A stretch of DNA of 31,213 nucleotides from a virus. Location of the stretch: IMG/VR virus record IMGVR_UViG_3300044846_003613, positions 1-31,213 of that record; one strand, given 5' to 3'. Every line of letters starts with the position of its first letter. Positions within the stretch are counted from its first letter, which is position 1. Below are positions 16,168 through 22,451 of the stretch, piece after piece. Both the position numbers and the translations under genes were made by a program. The notes beneath the pieces were generated by a model. It did no database searches. It saw only the letters and a program-made list of their open reading frames with translations, and was not told the DNA's origin.

Positions 16168-16359
16168 TTAAATGTTTTTGAGGGTGGGTAATAATTTTAT
16201 TCTTTGTTCTGCTTCAAGTCTTAACTCCGCTCCACTTTTGTGGTAGAACTTGCGGGTTAGTTTTCTTAATACACCTTGTTCAGGCATTACATTTTCGTGT
16301 CCAGGAAGACAACATACAAGTGGAAATGGTTCCACAACGGTTACGGGTTTTCTTGCCAT
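16168..16359 (-). CDS. Small basic protein, 63 residues
   Basis: Reads MARKPVTVVEPFPLVCCLPG, followed by a Lys/Arg-rich second half. No family recognised. It overlaps the upstream gene by 19 bases. Confidence 0.6.
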   Translation of the reverse strand: MARKPVTVVEPFPLVCCLPGHENVMPEQGVLRKLTRKFYHKSGAELRLEAEQRIKLLPTLKNI

Positions 16360-16745
16360 TGTTTTACTATTTGCTGTTGGTTATACAATTCATCATAGCC
16401 AATTAAAACTTGAGCTATGTATTCTACTCCTCCATTAAGTTCCAGCAGATCTAATAAAATTGCGGGACACATGTTATACAATTCTTTGATTGTAAATTCA
16501 TGATGACCATTCATTTTTACATCTAGATGAGGACAATGCTGGTGCATGCGGAAACACAATTCATCTGATTCAGACAAATTCATATCGTATCCGTTTAGCT
16601 CAAAGGATGTTCCTTTTTCTACTGCTTCTTTGGCTTCTACATTTGCGAACATTACATGTCCATCTTTGCGTCTGCCTACATATTTTACTTTGTGTACCAT
16701 GTGATTTAAATTATGGGATAGCACCTTTGATGTAATCTCCGGCAC
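16341..16745 (-). CDS. Hypothetical protein, 134 residues
   Basis: Beta-rich N-terminal half (VKYVGRRKDGHVMFANV...) with a helical C-terminal half holding YNMCPAILLDLLELNGG. No recognised motif. Confidence 0.65.
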   Translation of the reverse strand: MPEITSKVLSHNLNHMVHKVKYVGRRKDGHVMFANVEAKEAVEKGTSFELNGYDMNLSESDELCFRMHQHCPHLDVKMNGHHEFTIKELYNMCPAILLDLLELNGGVEYIAQVLIGYDELYNQQQIVKQWQENP

Positions 16746-16758
16746 TAACCCTTATTTC

Positions 16759-17589
16759 TTAAAATGGATAATCGTCATTGTCCAACATTTGATTCAAGCC
16801 TTGGTCTAGCATGTCTTGCGCAATGTCACCGTTGAGCCCTGACCAATGTTTCTTTTCCGTTGGTTGAGGTTCTTCTAGAGATTTTGCGAATTCTGATGCT
16901 GGTGTTGATGATAGTAACTGCACGGTTTCTGTCGGTGGCGGATTACTATGGAACAAATTCAAAAGACTTGGGTACAATCTGACATGCATTTTGTAGTTGT
17001 CAATTGTTTCATCTTCCAAACACTTAATGGCAAATTGAATTCTTTTCTCTGAAAGATTTCTTTCTTTGTGCGGATACATTCCGATTAAAGCAATACATCC
17101 GCTGTGCTGAATGTAGTATCCCCATCCGAATGCTTTATACGCTGTACCATGTAATGATTGGTAAGAAAGTTCTAAGTCATCTGCATCTGCCTTAGTTGTT
17201 GGCGAGAAATAAAATTTGACTGTGTTTCCTACTCCTGTAAGTATGATGTACTTTTTGAGTATTGTGTCACTACCTATACGGTTGATAGCAGGCTCACGAT
17301 ATTTCTCATCATAAATAGCCTTAGCTTCTTTGCGCATGATCATTGATTCGCGTTCTCTGTGCTTAGATGCAAGGTTCTTTAGTTCAGACTGTTCATCTCT
17401 TGTTGCTACAGCTTTAGCAATACGCATCCAACTGTTGAACATTTTCTTCATGTAGTACTTGTTGTTATCCAGGTACACATATTTTGCTGTGATTTTAGTA
17501 ACTGTGCGAGGCGCACCGTCAACAATAAACTGATCATCTACCGATGCTTTGTTTTTGCTAAGCGTTTTTACTGGTTCAAATACTTTCAT
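16759..17589 (-). CDS. Hypothetical protein, 276 residues
   Basis: I choose the Met at 17589 (MKVFEPVK) because it overlaps the stop of a 24-residue gene as ATGA; a start at 17622 would add 11 residues. The body has a beta-rich N-terminus (FIVDGAPRTVTKITAKYVYLDNNKYY, in parts), a basic helix (RERESMIMRKEAKAIYDEKYRE), a middle with KYIILTGVGNTVKFYF, and an unstructured Pro/Thr/Gln tail ending DNDDYPF. No family recognised. The acidic-aromatic end resembles a partner-contacting peptide. Confidence 0.7.
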   Translation of the reverse strand: MKVFEPVKTLSKNKASVDDQFIVDGAPRTVTKITAKYVYLDNNKYYMKKMFNSWMRIAKAVATRDEQSELKNLASKHRERESMIMRKEAKAIYDEKYREPAINRIGSDTILKKYIILTGVGNTVKFYFSPTTKADADDLELSYQSLHGTAYKAFGWGYYIQHSGCIALIGMYPHKERNLSEKRIQFAIKCLEDETIDNYKMHVRLYPSLLNLFHSNPPPTETVQLLSSTPASEFAKSLEEPQPTEKKHWSGLNGDIAQDMLDQGLNQMLDNDDYPF

Positions 17590-17660
17590 CTCTTTTGGTT
17601 TAAAATGTATTGCGAATAGCACAATGCCATTAGCAATAGGGTGATTACTATTTCCTTCAT
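17586..17660 (-). CDS. Tiny hydrophobic peptide, 24 residues
   Basis: ATG at 17660, TGA at 17586-17588 overlapping the next ATG. It reads MKEIVITLLLMALCYSQYIL and ends NQKR: a basic-hydrophobic peptide like a signal or membrane anchor. It may act as a coupled leader peptide for the 276-residue gene. Evidence is the start/stop overlap only. Confidence 0.4.
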   Translation of the reverse strand: MKEIVITLLLMALCYSQYILNQKR

Positions 17661-17690
17661 AGGATTTAATTTTTAGGGTTTATTAAATAG

Positions 17691-17781
17691 TTCTCTCACA
17701 AGGTTGCAACCCTTGACATACATCGAATACCGGAGCATTATAAGCCCATTCGTAGTATGCTATCCTGCTTGGATGAGAGAA
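17691..17781 (-). ncRNA. Cloverleaf-like structured RNA A
   Basis: On the minus strand the 5' TTCTCTCA pairs with the 3' TGAGAGAA (8 bp). Three arms lie inside: ATCC-AAGCA-GGAT; a long arm CATAC..CGAAT..GGGC-loop TTATAAT-GCTC..ATTCG..GTATG; and CAAGG-GTTGCAA-CCTTG with a 5-bp stem and 7-base loop like a T arm. The shape is that of a type II tRNA but the T-loop lacks TTC and the anticodon arm is extended. No coding frame occupies it. Confidence 0.5.
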
Positions 17782-17860
17782 TAATGATTGAATTAACTGG
17801 ACTGAAGTTTCAATCATTACACAGGCTTTGCACCTGCTTGGGAGCATCTAACCCTCCAAA
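17782..17860. ncRNA. Hairpin group between two cloverleaf-like elements
   Basis: An 11-bp perfect stem TAATGATTGAA/TTCAATCATTA (17782-17792 with 17809-17819) is followed by CAGG-CTTTGCA-CCTG (17822-17836) and a bulged TTGG..AG/CT..CCAA hairpin near 17838-17859. Read on the minus strand the middle arm has the loop TGCAAAG, which keeps C56-R57-A58 of a tRNA T-loop. Strand is uncertain. Confidence 0.4.
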
Positions 17861-17862
17861 AG

Positions 17863-17934
17863 CGGTATAGGAGGGAATCGAACCCACACACATAGCATTG
17901 TTGCTACAGCTCTACCAGTTGAGCTTACTATACC
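17863..17934 (-). tRNA. Degenerate tRNA or tRNA-like RNA with abnormal anticodon loop
   Basis: A 72-base element on the minus strand has a perfect 7-bp acceptor stem GGTATAG/CTATACC, a D arm GCTC-AACTGGTA-GAGC with the conserved GG, and a T arm whose loop is TTCGATT (one stem mismatch). The anticodon arm is GTAGC-AACAAT-GCTAT: a 6-base loop without the invariant T33, and there is one extra base between the acceptor and D stems. So no anticodon can be assigned. No CCA is encoded. It could be a decaying tRNA, a decoy, or a processing signal for the flanking structured RNAs. Confidence 0.55.
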
Positions 17935-17935
17935 T

Positions 17936-18037
17936 ATTCCAATTATAACTTCAGGAGCTTCACCTGCCTTTTAATTATAACTTGTACCTCTCAGTTAAGA
18001 GTCAGTACGAGCTTTCTTACTTTGTTACAATTGGAAT
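17936..18037 (-). ncRNA. Cloverleaf-like structured RNA F with 14-bp closing stem
   Basis: The ends ATTCCAATTATAAC and GTTACAATTGGAAT pair over 14 bp with one wobble. Inside are CAGG-AGCTTCA-CCTG (T-arm-like, 7-base loop) and a nested arm GTAC..CTCT-loop-AGAG..GTAC. An 11-base direct repeat AATTATAACTT occurs at its left side. It abuts the tRNA-like element with one base between, so the elements form a tandem array. No protein frame is convincing here. Confidence 0.5.
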
Positions 18038-18061
18038 ATGCCATCTGGGTTGCAGACAGTA

Positions 18062-18340
18062 TTAATATTCAGGACCAAGGTCGATCCATTCTCCACCTTC
18101 AAGAATCTCCATATCATGAATGAATCCATCTTGTCCAAGAACTAATCTTTGATCTGGATAATTCACAGCAATCTTACCGTTAGGTAAACGATATACTTCT
18201 GGCTTATCTTTGCCACTGATGCGTATCACATTCTTGATGAAGCGCATTTCAGAAAAACTAAAATGGTCTGTTGTTGTAAGGTGTTTAGGTACTCCTGCTT
18301 CCATCCCGAATGCAGCAAGTAATAGGATTAGAATTTTCAT
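18062..18340 (-). CDS. Small secreted protein, 92 residues
   Basis: The first 16 residues, MKILILLLAAFGMEAG, form a signal peptide with a likely cut after the small residues. The mature part holds VYRLPNGKIAVNYPDQRLVL and is beta-rich. No family recognised. It lies downstream of the membrane-anchored HExxH protein. Confidence 0.65.
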   Translation of the reverse strand: MKILILLLAAFGMEAGVPKHLTTTDHFSFSEMRFIKNVIRISGKDKPEVYRLPNGKIAVNYPDQRLVLGQDGFIHDMEILEGGEWIDLGPEY

Positions 18341-18352
18341 TTGATTTTAGAT

Positions 18353-18859
18353 TTAAATAAACTTTTTTTTCTTTAAGAGCACTATGATCTCATTGGCTTC
18401 TTTTTCAGCCCATGTAATCATTTCTTCTTCGTGAGAATCCCAACAGCCATTATAAATTAACCCGGCCATGTGCATACACTCATGCATAATGCAAGTGTAG
18501 ACTTCATGATTACTATAGTTATTTTGTAATGAACCTATGTTTAGGAATACAAACGGTAAAGGATTTTTCACAAGATTTTTATCCCTTGGATGGTAGTTAC
18601 ATAGACCGTCAATATACGATCCGCCTTCAGCAATCCTTTTTTCGGCTCCTGAAAGAGATAGTCCATGCATTTTTGTTACCCGGTAATGCAAGAAGATTTG
18701 CTTAGCATCTTGACCAAGTATTAGATGATAACTGCCTCTGTCAATTACAATTGTGGTAGATGGCAGTTTCTTTCTTGTGTTTAGAATATGAATAATAAGT
18801 ACTACCCACACAACGGTGAGCACCACTATAGGACCGATGGTATTAAATACTTTTTCCAT
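18353..18859 (-). CDS. Membrane-anchored HExxH zinc metallopeptidase-like protein
   Basis: I start it at the Met at 18859 (MEKVFNTIGP), which overlaps the small lipoprotein gene end; an upstream Met at 18913 would lie within that gene. The 168-residue protein has one transmembrane helix (about 8-27) and a soluble part with HECMH at 126-130 followed by SHEEEMITWAEKEAN (142-156), where a Glu may be the third zinc ligand, as in small gluzincin-like phage peptidases. It may cut envelope or cell-wall peptides near the membrane. The substrate is unknown. Confidence 0.65.
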   Translation of the reverse strand: MEKVFNTIGPIVVLTVVWVVLIIHILNTRKKLPSTTIVIDRGSYHLILGQDAKQIFLHYRVTKMHGLSLSGAEKRIAEGGSYIDGLCNYHPRDKNLVKNPLPFVFLNIGSLQNNYSNHEVYTCIMHECMHMAGLIYNGCWDSHEEEMITWAEKEANEIIVLLKKKKFI

Positions 18860-18989
18860 TGGTAGTTTGATTTGATCCGTAGGCATCACAGTGCTGGTAG
18901 TGACTACTTGCACATGATGTTGCGGCTAATAAGATGAGGGTTACAAAAGCTGTGAGTATTACTACTCTGGGTACTGAAAGTGTTTTCAT
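18843..18989 (-). CDS. Small lipoprotein, 48 residues (CDAYGS motif)
   Basis: Frame from ATG at 18989 to TAA at 18843-18845. A signal peptide with lipobox (LLAATSC, Cys at residue 26) leads to a short mature part ASSHYQHCDAYGSNQTTNGKSI. The same core TSC..S....CDAYGS is found in the lipoprotein at 21956-22183, so the two are related. It overlaps the peptidase start by 17 bases. The mature peptide should be lipid-anchored. Confidence 0.65.
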   Translation of the reverse strand: MKTLSVPRVVILTAFVTLILLAATSCASSHYQHCDAYGSNQTTNGKSI

Positions 18990-19017
18990 TTGTTTAGGTT
19001 TTTAAAATGAAATGAAT

Positions 19018-19055
19018 AAAAAAAAGGGAGAGGTTTGTCTTGTCGGTACTCTCCC
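19018..19055 (-). terminator. Rho-independent terminator
   Basis: Minus strand: GGGAGAG, a 16-base loop, CTCTCCC, then eight T. It stands 28 bases before the ATG of the small lipoprotein gene, so it ends transcripts arriving from the right and leaves 18062-18989 needing its own promoter or read-through. Confidence 0.85.
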
Positions 19056-19237
19056 ATTGACCTGCTTGCTAAGCTTTCCTTTTGGCTCTCACATCCCAAA
19101 GCAATAAGGGAACGGCACATTTTTTGGTTTCCATAATAATTCGGGTAGTTCAACTCCCTAGATAGTTTGACACTAAGAACCATGATTGCGTCTGTTAATA
19201 ATAAATAGATGAGGAGATTAACTCCTTAGCATTGCAA

Positions 19238-19429
19238 TTAATGATCTTGAGTCCATGCTTTACATGCAGGACTTCTTCTCATTTTTCTTTTGTGCTTTGC
19301 TTGCTTTCTGTAATGTTTCTTGTAATTGAAACCAGAGTTAGCTTTGTTTTTTGGGAACTTGTCCGTTGTGTGAGCTGATGCTACAGCTGGTAATGCAATT
19401 AGAATTGCAATGATTAAAGATTTTAACAT
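19238..19429 (-). CDS. Small secreted very basic protein, 63 residues
   Basis: A clear signal peptide (MLKSLIIAILIALPAVASA, cut after ASA near residue 19) is followed by a Lys/Arg/His-rich mature part (KHYRKQAKHKRKMRR) with one Cys. Such a cationic export product could act on the periplasm or the outer membrane, but no family is recognised. A weak stem-loop GGAG-TTAAT-CTCC follows the stop on the minus strand. Confidence 0.65.
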   Translation of the reverse strand: MLKSLIIAILIALPAVASAHTTDKFPKNKANSGFNYKKHYRKQAKHKRKMRRSPACKAWTQDH

Positions 19430-19502
19430 AACTGTTTGTTAATTTAATTGAGTGTGTAGGTGGACGTTTTCATCTCCTAATTGACACTACAGTTTGATAA
19501 TT

Positions 19503-19537
19503 AAAATGGAGGAGCATACAAGGCATCATCTCCTCCA
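19503..19537 (-). terminator. Terminator-like stem-loop
   Basis: Minus strand TGGAGGAG and CTCCTCCA pair over 8 bp around a 15-base loop, followed by TTTTAATT. It sits 25 bases after the stop of the gene at 19562-19744. Confidence 0.7.
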
Positions 19538-19561
19538 GTATACTGAGCCTAGATGCTTAGA

Positions 19562-19744
19562 CTATTCAGTTGGATAATCAGGTTCATCTCTTGGATCTTC
19601 CTGTTTTTGCATAAATACATTGGCATTAACACAATCCCTATTGTGGAACACTACTACTTGCATCAGGTGTTGTGCTTGATGTGCAGTAAGGTCTTTATGG
19701 ATTTGTGAAACACCACGGTCGAAGTGTAAGATAACTGTCCACAT
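19562..19744 (-). CDS. Hypothetical protein, 60 residues
   Basis: Starts MWTVILHFDRGVSQIH one base after the stop of the membrane gene (19746-20018) and continues with an amphipathic helix and an acidic tail EDPRDEPDYPTE. No family recognised. The packing supports it. Confidence 0.6.
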   Translation of the reverse strand: MWTVILHFDRGVSQIHKDLTAHQAQHLMQVVVFHNRDCVNANVFMQKQEDPRDEPDYPTE

Positions 19745-19745
19745 G

Positions 19746-20018
19746 TTACTTGTCTTTAGGAGTGTAGATGTTTTCAGGTACGTCTTCTGTAGCCCGTCTG
19801 TTACTAGAATTCATTGGTCTTACAGCTACTCTTGTTGCACTCCTAATAGAAGAGAATACTATAGAGAGTAAGAAGACTAATTCAAACCCTAATGTAGTAG
19901 CTGACCAAGTGCTGAAGTCTATCCAGGCGTTGTGGCTTAATCCGTATGCGATTTGTTGTAATGCTAATCCTACGGTGAGATTAACAAAGACTCTGCTAAG
20001 AATGCTGATTGTTTTCAT
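19746..20018 (-). CDS. Small two-helix membrane protein, 90 residues
   Basis: Hydrophobic segments at about 8-28 (SRVFVNLTVGLALQQIAYGL) and 40-57 (TTLGFELVFLLSIVF), then a basic, Arg-rich soluble tail ending NIYTPKDK. It would be in the inner membrane. No family recognised. Confidence 0.6.
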   Translation of the reverse strand: MKTISILSRVFVNLTVGLALQQIAYGLSHNAWIDFSTWSATTLGFELVFLLSIVFSSIRSATRVAVRPMNSSNRRATEDVPENIYTPKDK

Positions 20019-20128
20019 ATAACTATATTATTATGACTAATTGGTGAAAAATGGGTTAACTCTTTTTTAAAGATATGGGGATGGGTAGGCTTTCTCATGC
20101 ACAAAAACCCGCATAATACATAAAATAA

Positions 20129-20238
20129 ACCCTAATCTCTCCGTGTAAAAGAGAATAGGGTGTTATTTAACTGCGGTATTCTTCGCGTGTAAACAAGAAT
20201 AGCCTTAATTAGCTCCTTATGAGGCCGTTAAAAGGCCT
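20129..20238. other. Three hairpins, two with the same loop CGTGTAAA
   Basis: Hairpin 1 (20129-20161) has ACCCTA/TAGGGT and CTCT/AGAG stems; hairpin 2 (20175-20204) has GGTATTCTT/AAGAATAGCC with one bulge. Their stems differ but both loops contain CGTGTAAA. Hairpin 3 (20222-20238) is AGGCC-GTTAAAA-GGCCT. All lie in the gap between the genes at 19746-20018 and 20248-20448, with no frame. They could be leader elements or protein-binding sites. Confidence 0.6.
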
Positions 20239-20247
20239 TAAAGGGTA

Positions 20248-20448
20248 TTAAAAGTCTACACCTGCTGTATAACCACACTTTGCTAAGAAAGGTGCTTCAG
20301 TTACCACGATACACTGAGTCTTCTCCCACTTAACGAGGAAGTGTACTTTGTGAGTCAAGGCTTGTAATCTAAAGTCATAGTATTCGCGAGAGGTCATCTT
20401 GCATTCTACAATGAAGTTTTCTGAGTAATCTGTTTTGTTGTGTGACAT
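20248..20448 (-). CDS. Hypothetical protein, 66 residues
   Basis: The Met at 20448 (MSHNKTDYSENFIVE) is chosen because upstream in-frame sequence belongs to the structured RNA block. The protein has a Tyr/Arg-rich helix and two beta-like stretches ending FLAKCGYTAGVDF. No family recognised. Confidence 0.6.
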   Translation of the reverse strand: MSHNKTDYSENFIVECKMTSREYYDFRLQALTHKVHFLVKWEKTQCIVVTEAPFLAKCGYTAGVDF

Positions 20449-20826
20449 TTTGTGATAGTAATTAATTAGAAAAAATTTACGCGTTCTCTCCTTGATGATA
20501 GTAACTGGAGGGCCCGGAGCGGAGCGACCAGCGGGATACTTAAACCGAAGAGGTTTAAGCCTGCGGAGCATTGGCCCGCGGCAGGCGAGCAAAGGTATAG
20601 CCAGGCGCGAAGGATCTGCAAGATCCTGTTAGCCGACACCATGCATACCATGGGCTAGTAATCTCGCGGGAGTTTGAACCGAAGAGGTTCAACCCTCGGA
20701 GAGTTATGTACCGTGGTTGTCAATGGGTTGCCCGGCCGGCAGGGCGTAGCCCTTATAAGAGGCCACCTGCAATATGAATAACCCGCGTCACACCTGAGTG
20801 CAACGCGAGTATATCCATTCTGAAAT
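20449..20826 (-). ncRNA. Highly structured GC-rich noncoding block
   Basis: This 378-base gap is more GC-rich than its surroundings and full of hairpins: CTTAAACC-GAAGA-GGTTTAAG (20539-20559), AGGATCT-GCA-AGATCCT (20611-20627), TTGAACC-GAAGA-GGTTCAA (20674-20692), AGGGC-GTA-GCCCT (20741-20753) and CGCGT..ACGCG (20784-20807). The two GAAGA-loop hairpins sit in copies of a longer element (GCGGGA..hairpin..CC..CGGAG) and differ by a compensatory A-T to G-C swap. I see no gene. Strand is assigned minus because the neighbouring genes are. Confidence 0.6.
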
Positions 20827-21441
20827 TTAGAAGTTAATTTCAGGAAGCTCAACAGCCTCAATGTCTTTGGCTTTGCTTTGAGCTGTGATTTCAGCTTCAG
20901 CGTCTTTCAAAGACATCTTGTATTTCAGAGCGTGTCGAGCAGATGCTTGGCTCAACTTTTCCTGAAACTTATCAATTTGGTCATTCAAAGAAGTAATCTT
21001 CTCGTCTGCTGACCAATTGACGCGACCTGTATAATATCCTTTGTCGCTGAGTTGGATTGTATCTGCTTTTAAAGCGAATACTTGTCCAACCTCAAGGTTC
21101 ATAGCTTTCAAGCGAAGGTCGCTGTTAACTACTACAAAGGAATTACCATAGGCAAATTTTGGGTTTTGGCTTTTTGACCTACCAATGTATGGCAAATACA
21201 AAACCGCACCAAAATTTTCTGTATGCTCAACACCCTCCAATTCCAATACAGGAACTGAAGTAGTAGTTGTAGCTACAGTAGTTTCTTCAGCTGAATAATC
21301 AGCGTGAGCTTGAATTTCAGCAACCAATGCGTCAACTGCGTCTTCGGTAAGACCTGCAATTTTAGCATTAGTTAATTTAACTGAAGAAACTAAGTTCTTG
21401 TTTGCTTTAACAAAAGCAATTTTTTCTGACATAGTTGTCAT
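20827..21441 (-). CDS. Hypothetical protein, 204 residues
   Basis: The start may be the Met at 21441 or the fourth residue Met at 21432 (MSEKIAFVK). A helical N-terminal region with TEDAVDALVAEIQAHADYSAEE leads through a Thr/Val linker to a beta-rich middle (GAVLYLPYIGRSKSQ, FALKADTIQL, GYYTGRVNW) and a helical C-terminal coiled region (LNDQIDKFQEKLSQAS). No family recognised. It stands alone between two structured noncoding blocks. Confidence 0.7.
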   Translation of the reverse strand: MTTMSEKIAFVKANKNLVSSVKLTNAKIAGLTEDAVDALVAEIQAHADYSAEETTVATTTTSVPVLELEGVEHTENFGAVLYLPYIGRSKSQNPKFAYGNSFVVVNSDLRLKAMNLEVGQVFALKADTIQLSDKGYYTGRVNWSADEKITSLNDQIDKFQEKLSQASARHALKYKMSLKDAEAEITAQSKAKDIEAVELPEINF

Positions 21442-21568
21442 GATTTTGACTTGCCAATAACACCAAATGGTGCTCCGAACGCAAGTTCTCGGATAATAAA
21501 AAAAATTTGAAGCCTATTCACGCAAGGCATATAGCGAGTGACAAACCCCCGAAGGGAAGGCGAAGCCC

Positions 21569-21602
21569 AAAGTCACTTGTGACTTTAAGTTTAGGATAGA
21601 GA
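21569..21602 (-). repeat. Hairpin plus conserved box, copy 1
   Basis: AAAGTCAC-TT-GTGACTTT followed by AAGTTTAGGATAGAGA and then a G/T-rich stretch. The same arrangement with a different stem occurs at 22641-22674. Confidence 0.75.
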
Positions 21603-21606
21603 GTGT

Positions 21607-21621
21607 GAGGTGTGGTTGTCA
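21607..21621 (+). repeat. GAGGTGTGGTTGTCA motif, copy 1
   Basis: Matches 14 of 15 bases with 22879-22893; the core GTGGTTGTCA recurs at 20713-20722 and GTGTGGTTG at 21672-21680. All copies are in noncoding DNA. Confidence 0.65.
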
Positions 21622-21731
21622 GGGTGTGGGAAGCGGCATAGTGCCGAGGAACGAGGCTGCTTGCCGCGTGTGTGTGGTTGTTTGAGTGATAGTAAATCAC
21701 TCCACACAATGGGTGTTACCCCGATGTCCCC

Positions 21732-21760
21732 AAAAAAAAAGGCAGAGCCGAAGCCCTGCC
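21732..21760 (-). terminator. Strong Rho-independent terminator
   Basis: Minus strand GGCAGGGC-TTCG-GCTCTGCC followed by nine T. The loop is a classic C(UUCG)G. It ends the transcript of the small membrane-protein cluster (21768-22616), eight bases after its last stop. Confidence 0.95.
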
Positions 21761-21767
21761 CTTAATG

Positions 21768-21947
21768 TTATTTACCAGGCTTCATTCCAATGTATAGACA
21801 AGGAATGAATGACAAGGATGTGATACCTAATACTATGTTGGCTAACCACATCTGATCAGTTGTCTTTGCTACCATAGCAATGAGCATACCAACCATAATA
21901 CCAACAAGGTTCAATACGAACCACCATGACCAATTGTACTGTGACAT
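21768..21947 (-). CDS. Small two-helix membrane protein, 59 residues
   Basis: ATG at 21947, TAA at 21768-21770. Two hydrophobic helices, WSWWFVLNLVGIMVGMLIAM and MWLANIVLGITSLSFIPCLYI (parts), are joined by a short polar loop KTTDQ. Last gene of the five-gene cluster, directly before the strong terminator. Confidence 0.7.
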   Translation of the reverse strand: MSQYNWSWWFVLNLVGIMVGMLIAMVAKTTDQMWLANIVLGITSLSFIPCLYIGMKPGK

Positions 21948-21955
21948 GAGCTTAA

Positions 21956-22183
21956 TTATTTAATGCCGTAACGGCTGTTGAACATTTCTTGTGTGACTTC
22001 TTCCGCGTCTACACCTGCGTTGAATGCAACCTCAACAACGAACTCTTCGTTGTCAGGGTTGCTGATGCTGTCTTCCCACTTAACATCAATGCTGCCGTAG
22101 GCATCACATTGAATATGTTTGTTTGAACCACATGAAGTGAACAACAACAAAGCCGCGCCAGCGGCAACTATAACTTTTTTCAT
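21956..22183 (-). CDS. Small lipoprotein, 75 residues (CDAYGS motif)
   Basis: I choose the Met at 22183 (MKKVIVAAGAALLLFTSC), which gives a clean lipoprotein signal with lipobox LFTSC; an upstream Met at 22246 would put the signal inside. The mature part is GSNKHIQCDAYGS, then an acidic region (WEDSISNPDNEE) and a helix. It is related to the lipoprotein at 18843-18989 by the CDAYGS core. The neighbours on both sides are small inner-membrane proteins, so an envelope function such as spanin-like bridging or receptor masking is possible. Confidence 0.75.
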   Translation of the reverse strand: MKKVIVAAGAALLLFTSCGSNKHIQCDAYGSIDVKWEDSISNPDNEEFVVEVAFNAGVDAEEVTQEMFNSRYGIK

Positions 22184-22187
22184 AAGT

Positions 22188-22340
22188 TTAATCTTTAAGA
22201 ATTGTGATAAATACAAAACCAAATACTGCAGACATGATGCCTGCAAGTACTTGGTTATTTAATTGTGGAGCTGTGAATGCGACAACTCCAAATGTCACTG
22301 CTATAAGAGCAATGAACAACAACCATGTTAACTTCTCCAT
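22188..22340 (-). CDS. Small two-helix membrane protein, 50 residues
   Basis: ATG at 22340 overlaps the stop of the next gene as TAATG. It reads MEKLTWLLFIALIAVTFGVV, then a polar PQLNNQ, then a second hydrophobic helix ending FITILKD. Two transmembrane segments fit. Confidence 0.7.
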   Translation of the reverse strand: MEKLTWLLFIALIAVTFGVVAFTAPQLNNQVLAGIMSAVFGFVFITILKD

Positions 22341-22450
22341 TACTTTGTTGGAATTAAATCAAACAAATACAATGTGCCAATCAACATGGTCATTGATAGA
22401 ACGAATCCTGTCCACAGAATCCATTCTCCTTGTCTTCTTAACAACTTCAT
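22340..22450 (-). CDS. Tiny single-pass membrane protein, 36 residues
   Basis: ATG at 22450, TAA at 22340-22342. It reads MKLLRRQGEWILWTGFVLSM, continues hydrophobic and ends LFDLIPTK, with a basic N-terminus. The TAATG overlap with the following gene and the same orientation support it. Confidence 0.65.
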   Translation of the reverse strand: MKLLRRQGEWILWTGFVLSMTMLIGTLYLFDLIPTK

Positions 22451-22451
22451 C

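Larger units (their letters stand above)
21442..21767 (-). other. Structured noncoding block upstream of the 204-residue gene
   Basis: No gene is convincing. It contains the copy-1 hairpin and box (21569-21602), CCC-GAA-GGG and GGC-GAA-GCC mini-hairpins (near 21547-21567, UUCG-type on the minus strand), a pair of mutually exclusive stems using GCGGCA near 21632, a tight palindrome GAGTGAT-AGTAA-ATCACTC (21684-21702) flanked by TGTGTG/CACACA, and a terminator at the right. On the minus strand it would be the leader of the 204-residue gene. Confidence 0.6.

Noticed and set aside
17863-17934. A functional, assignable tRNA
   Set aside because: The anticodon arm has a 6-base loop without T33, so no amino acid can be given; kept only as tRNA-like.
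18986-19183. 65-residue minus-strand frame
   Set aside because: It runs through a perfect Rho-independent terminator (19018-19055) and overlaps the start of the small lipoprotein gene.
19768-20022. Plus-strand frame opposite the 90-residue membrane gene
   Set aside because: The minus-strand frame has clear membrane segments and fits its neighbours; the plus-strand one is its shadow.
20466-20861. Two minus-strand frames in the structured block
   Set aside because: They cover the duplicated hairpins; compensatory stem changes argue for RNA structure, not protein.
21518-21709. 63-residue minus-strand frame
   Set aside because: It overlaps hairpins and the conserved box, and the sequence is Thr/His-rich shadow of the G/T tract.
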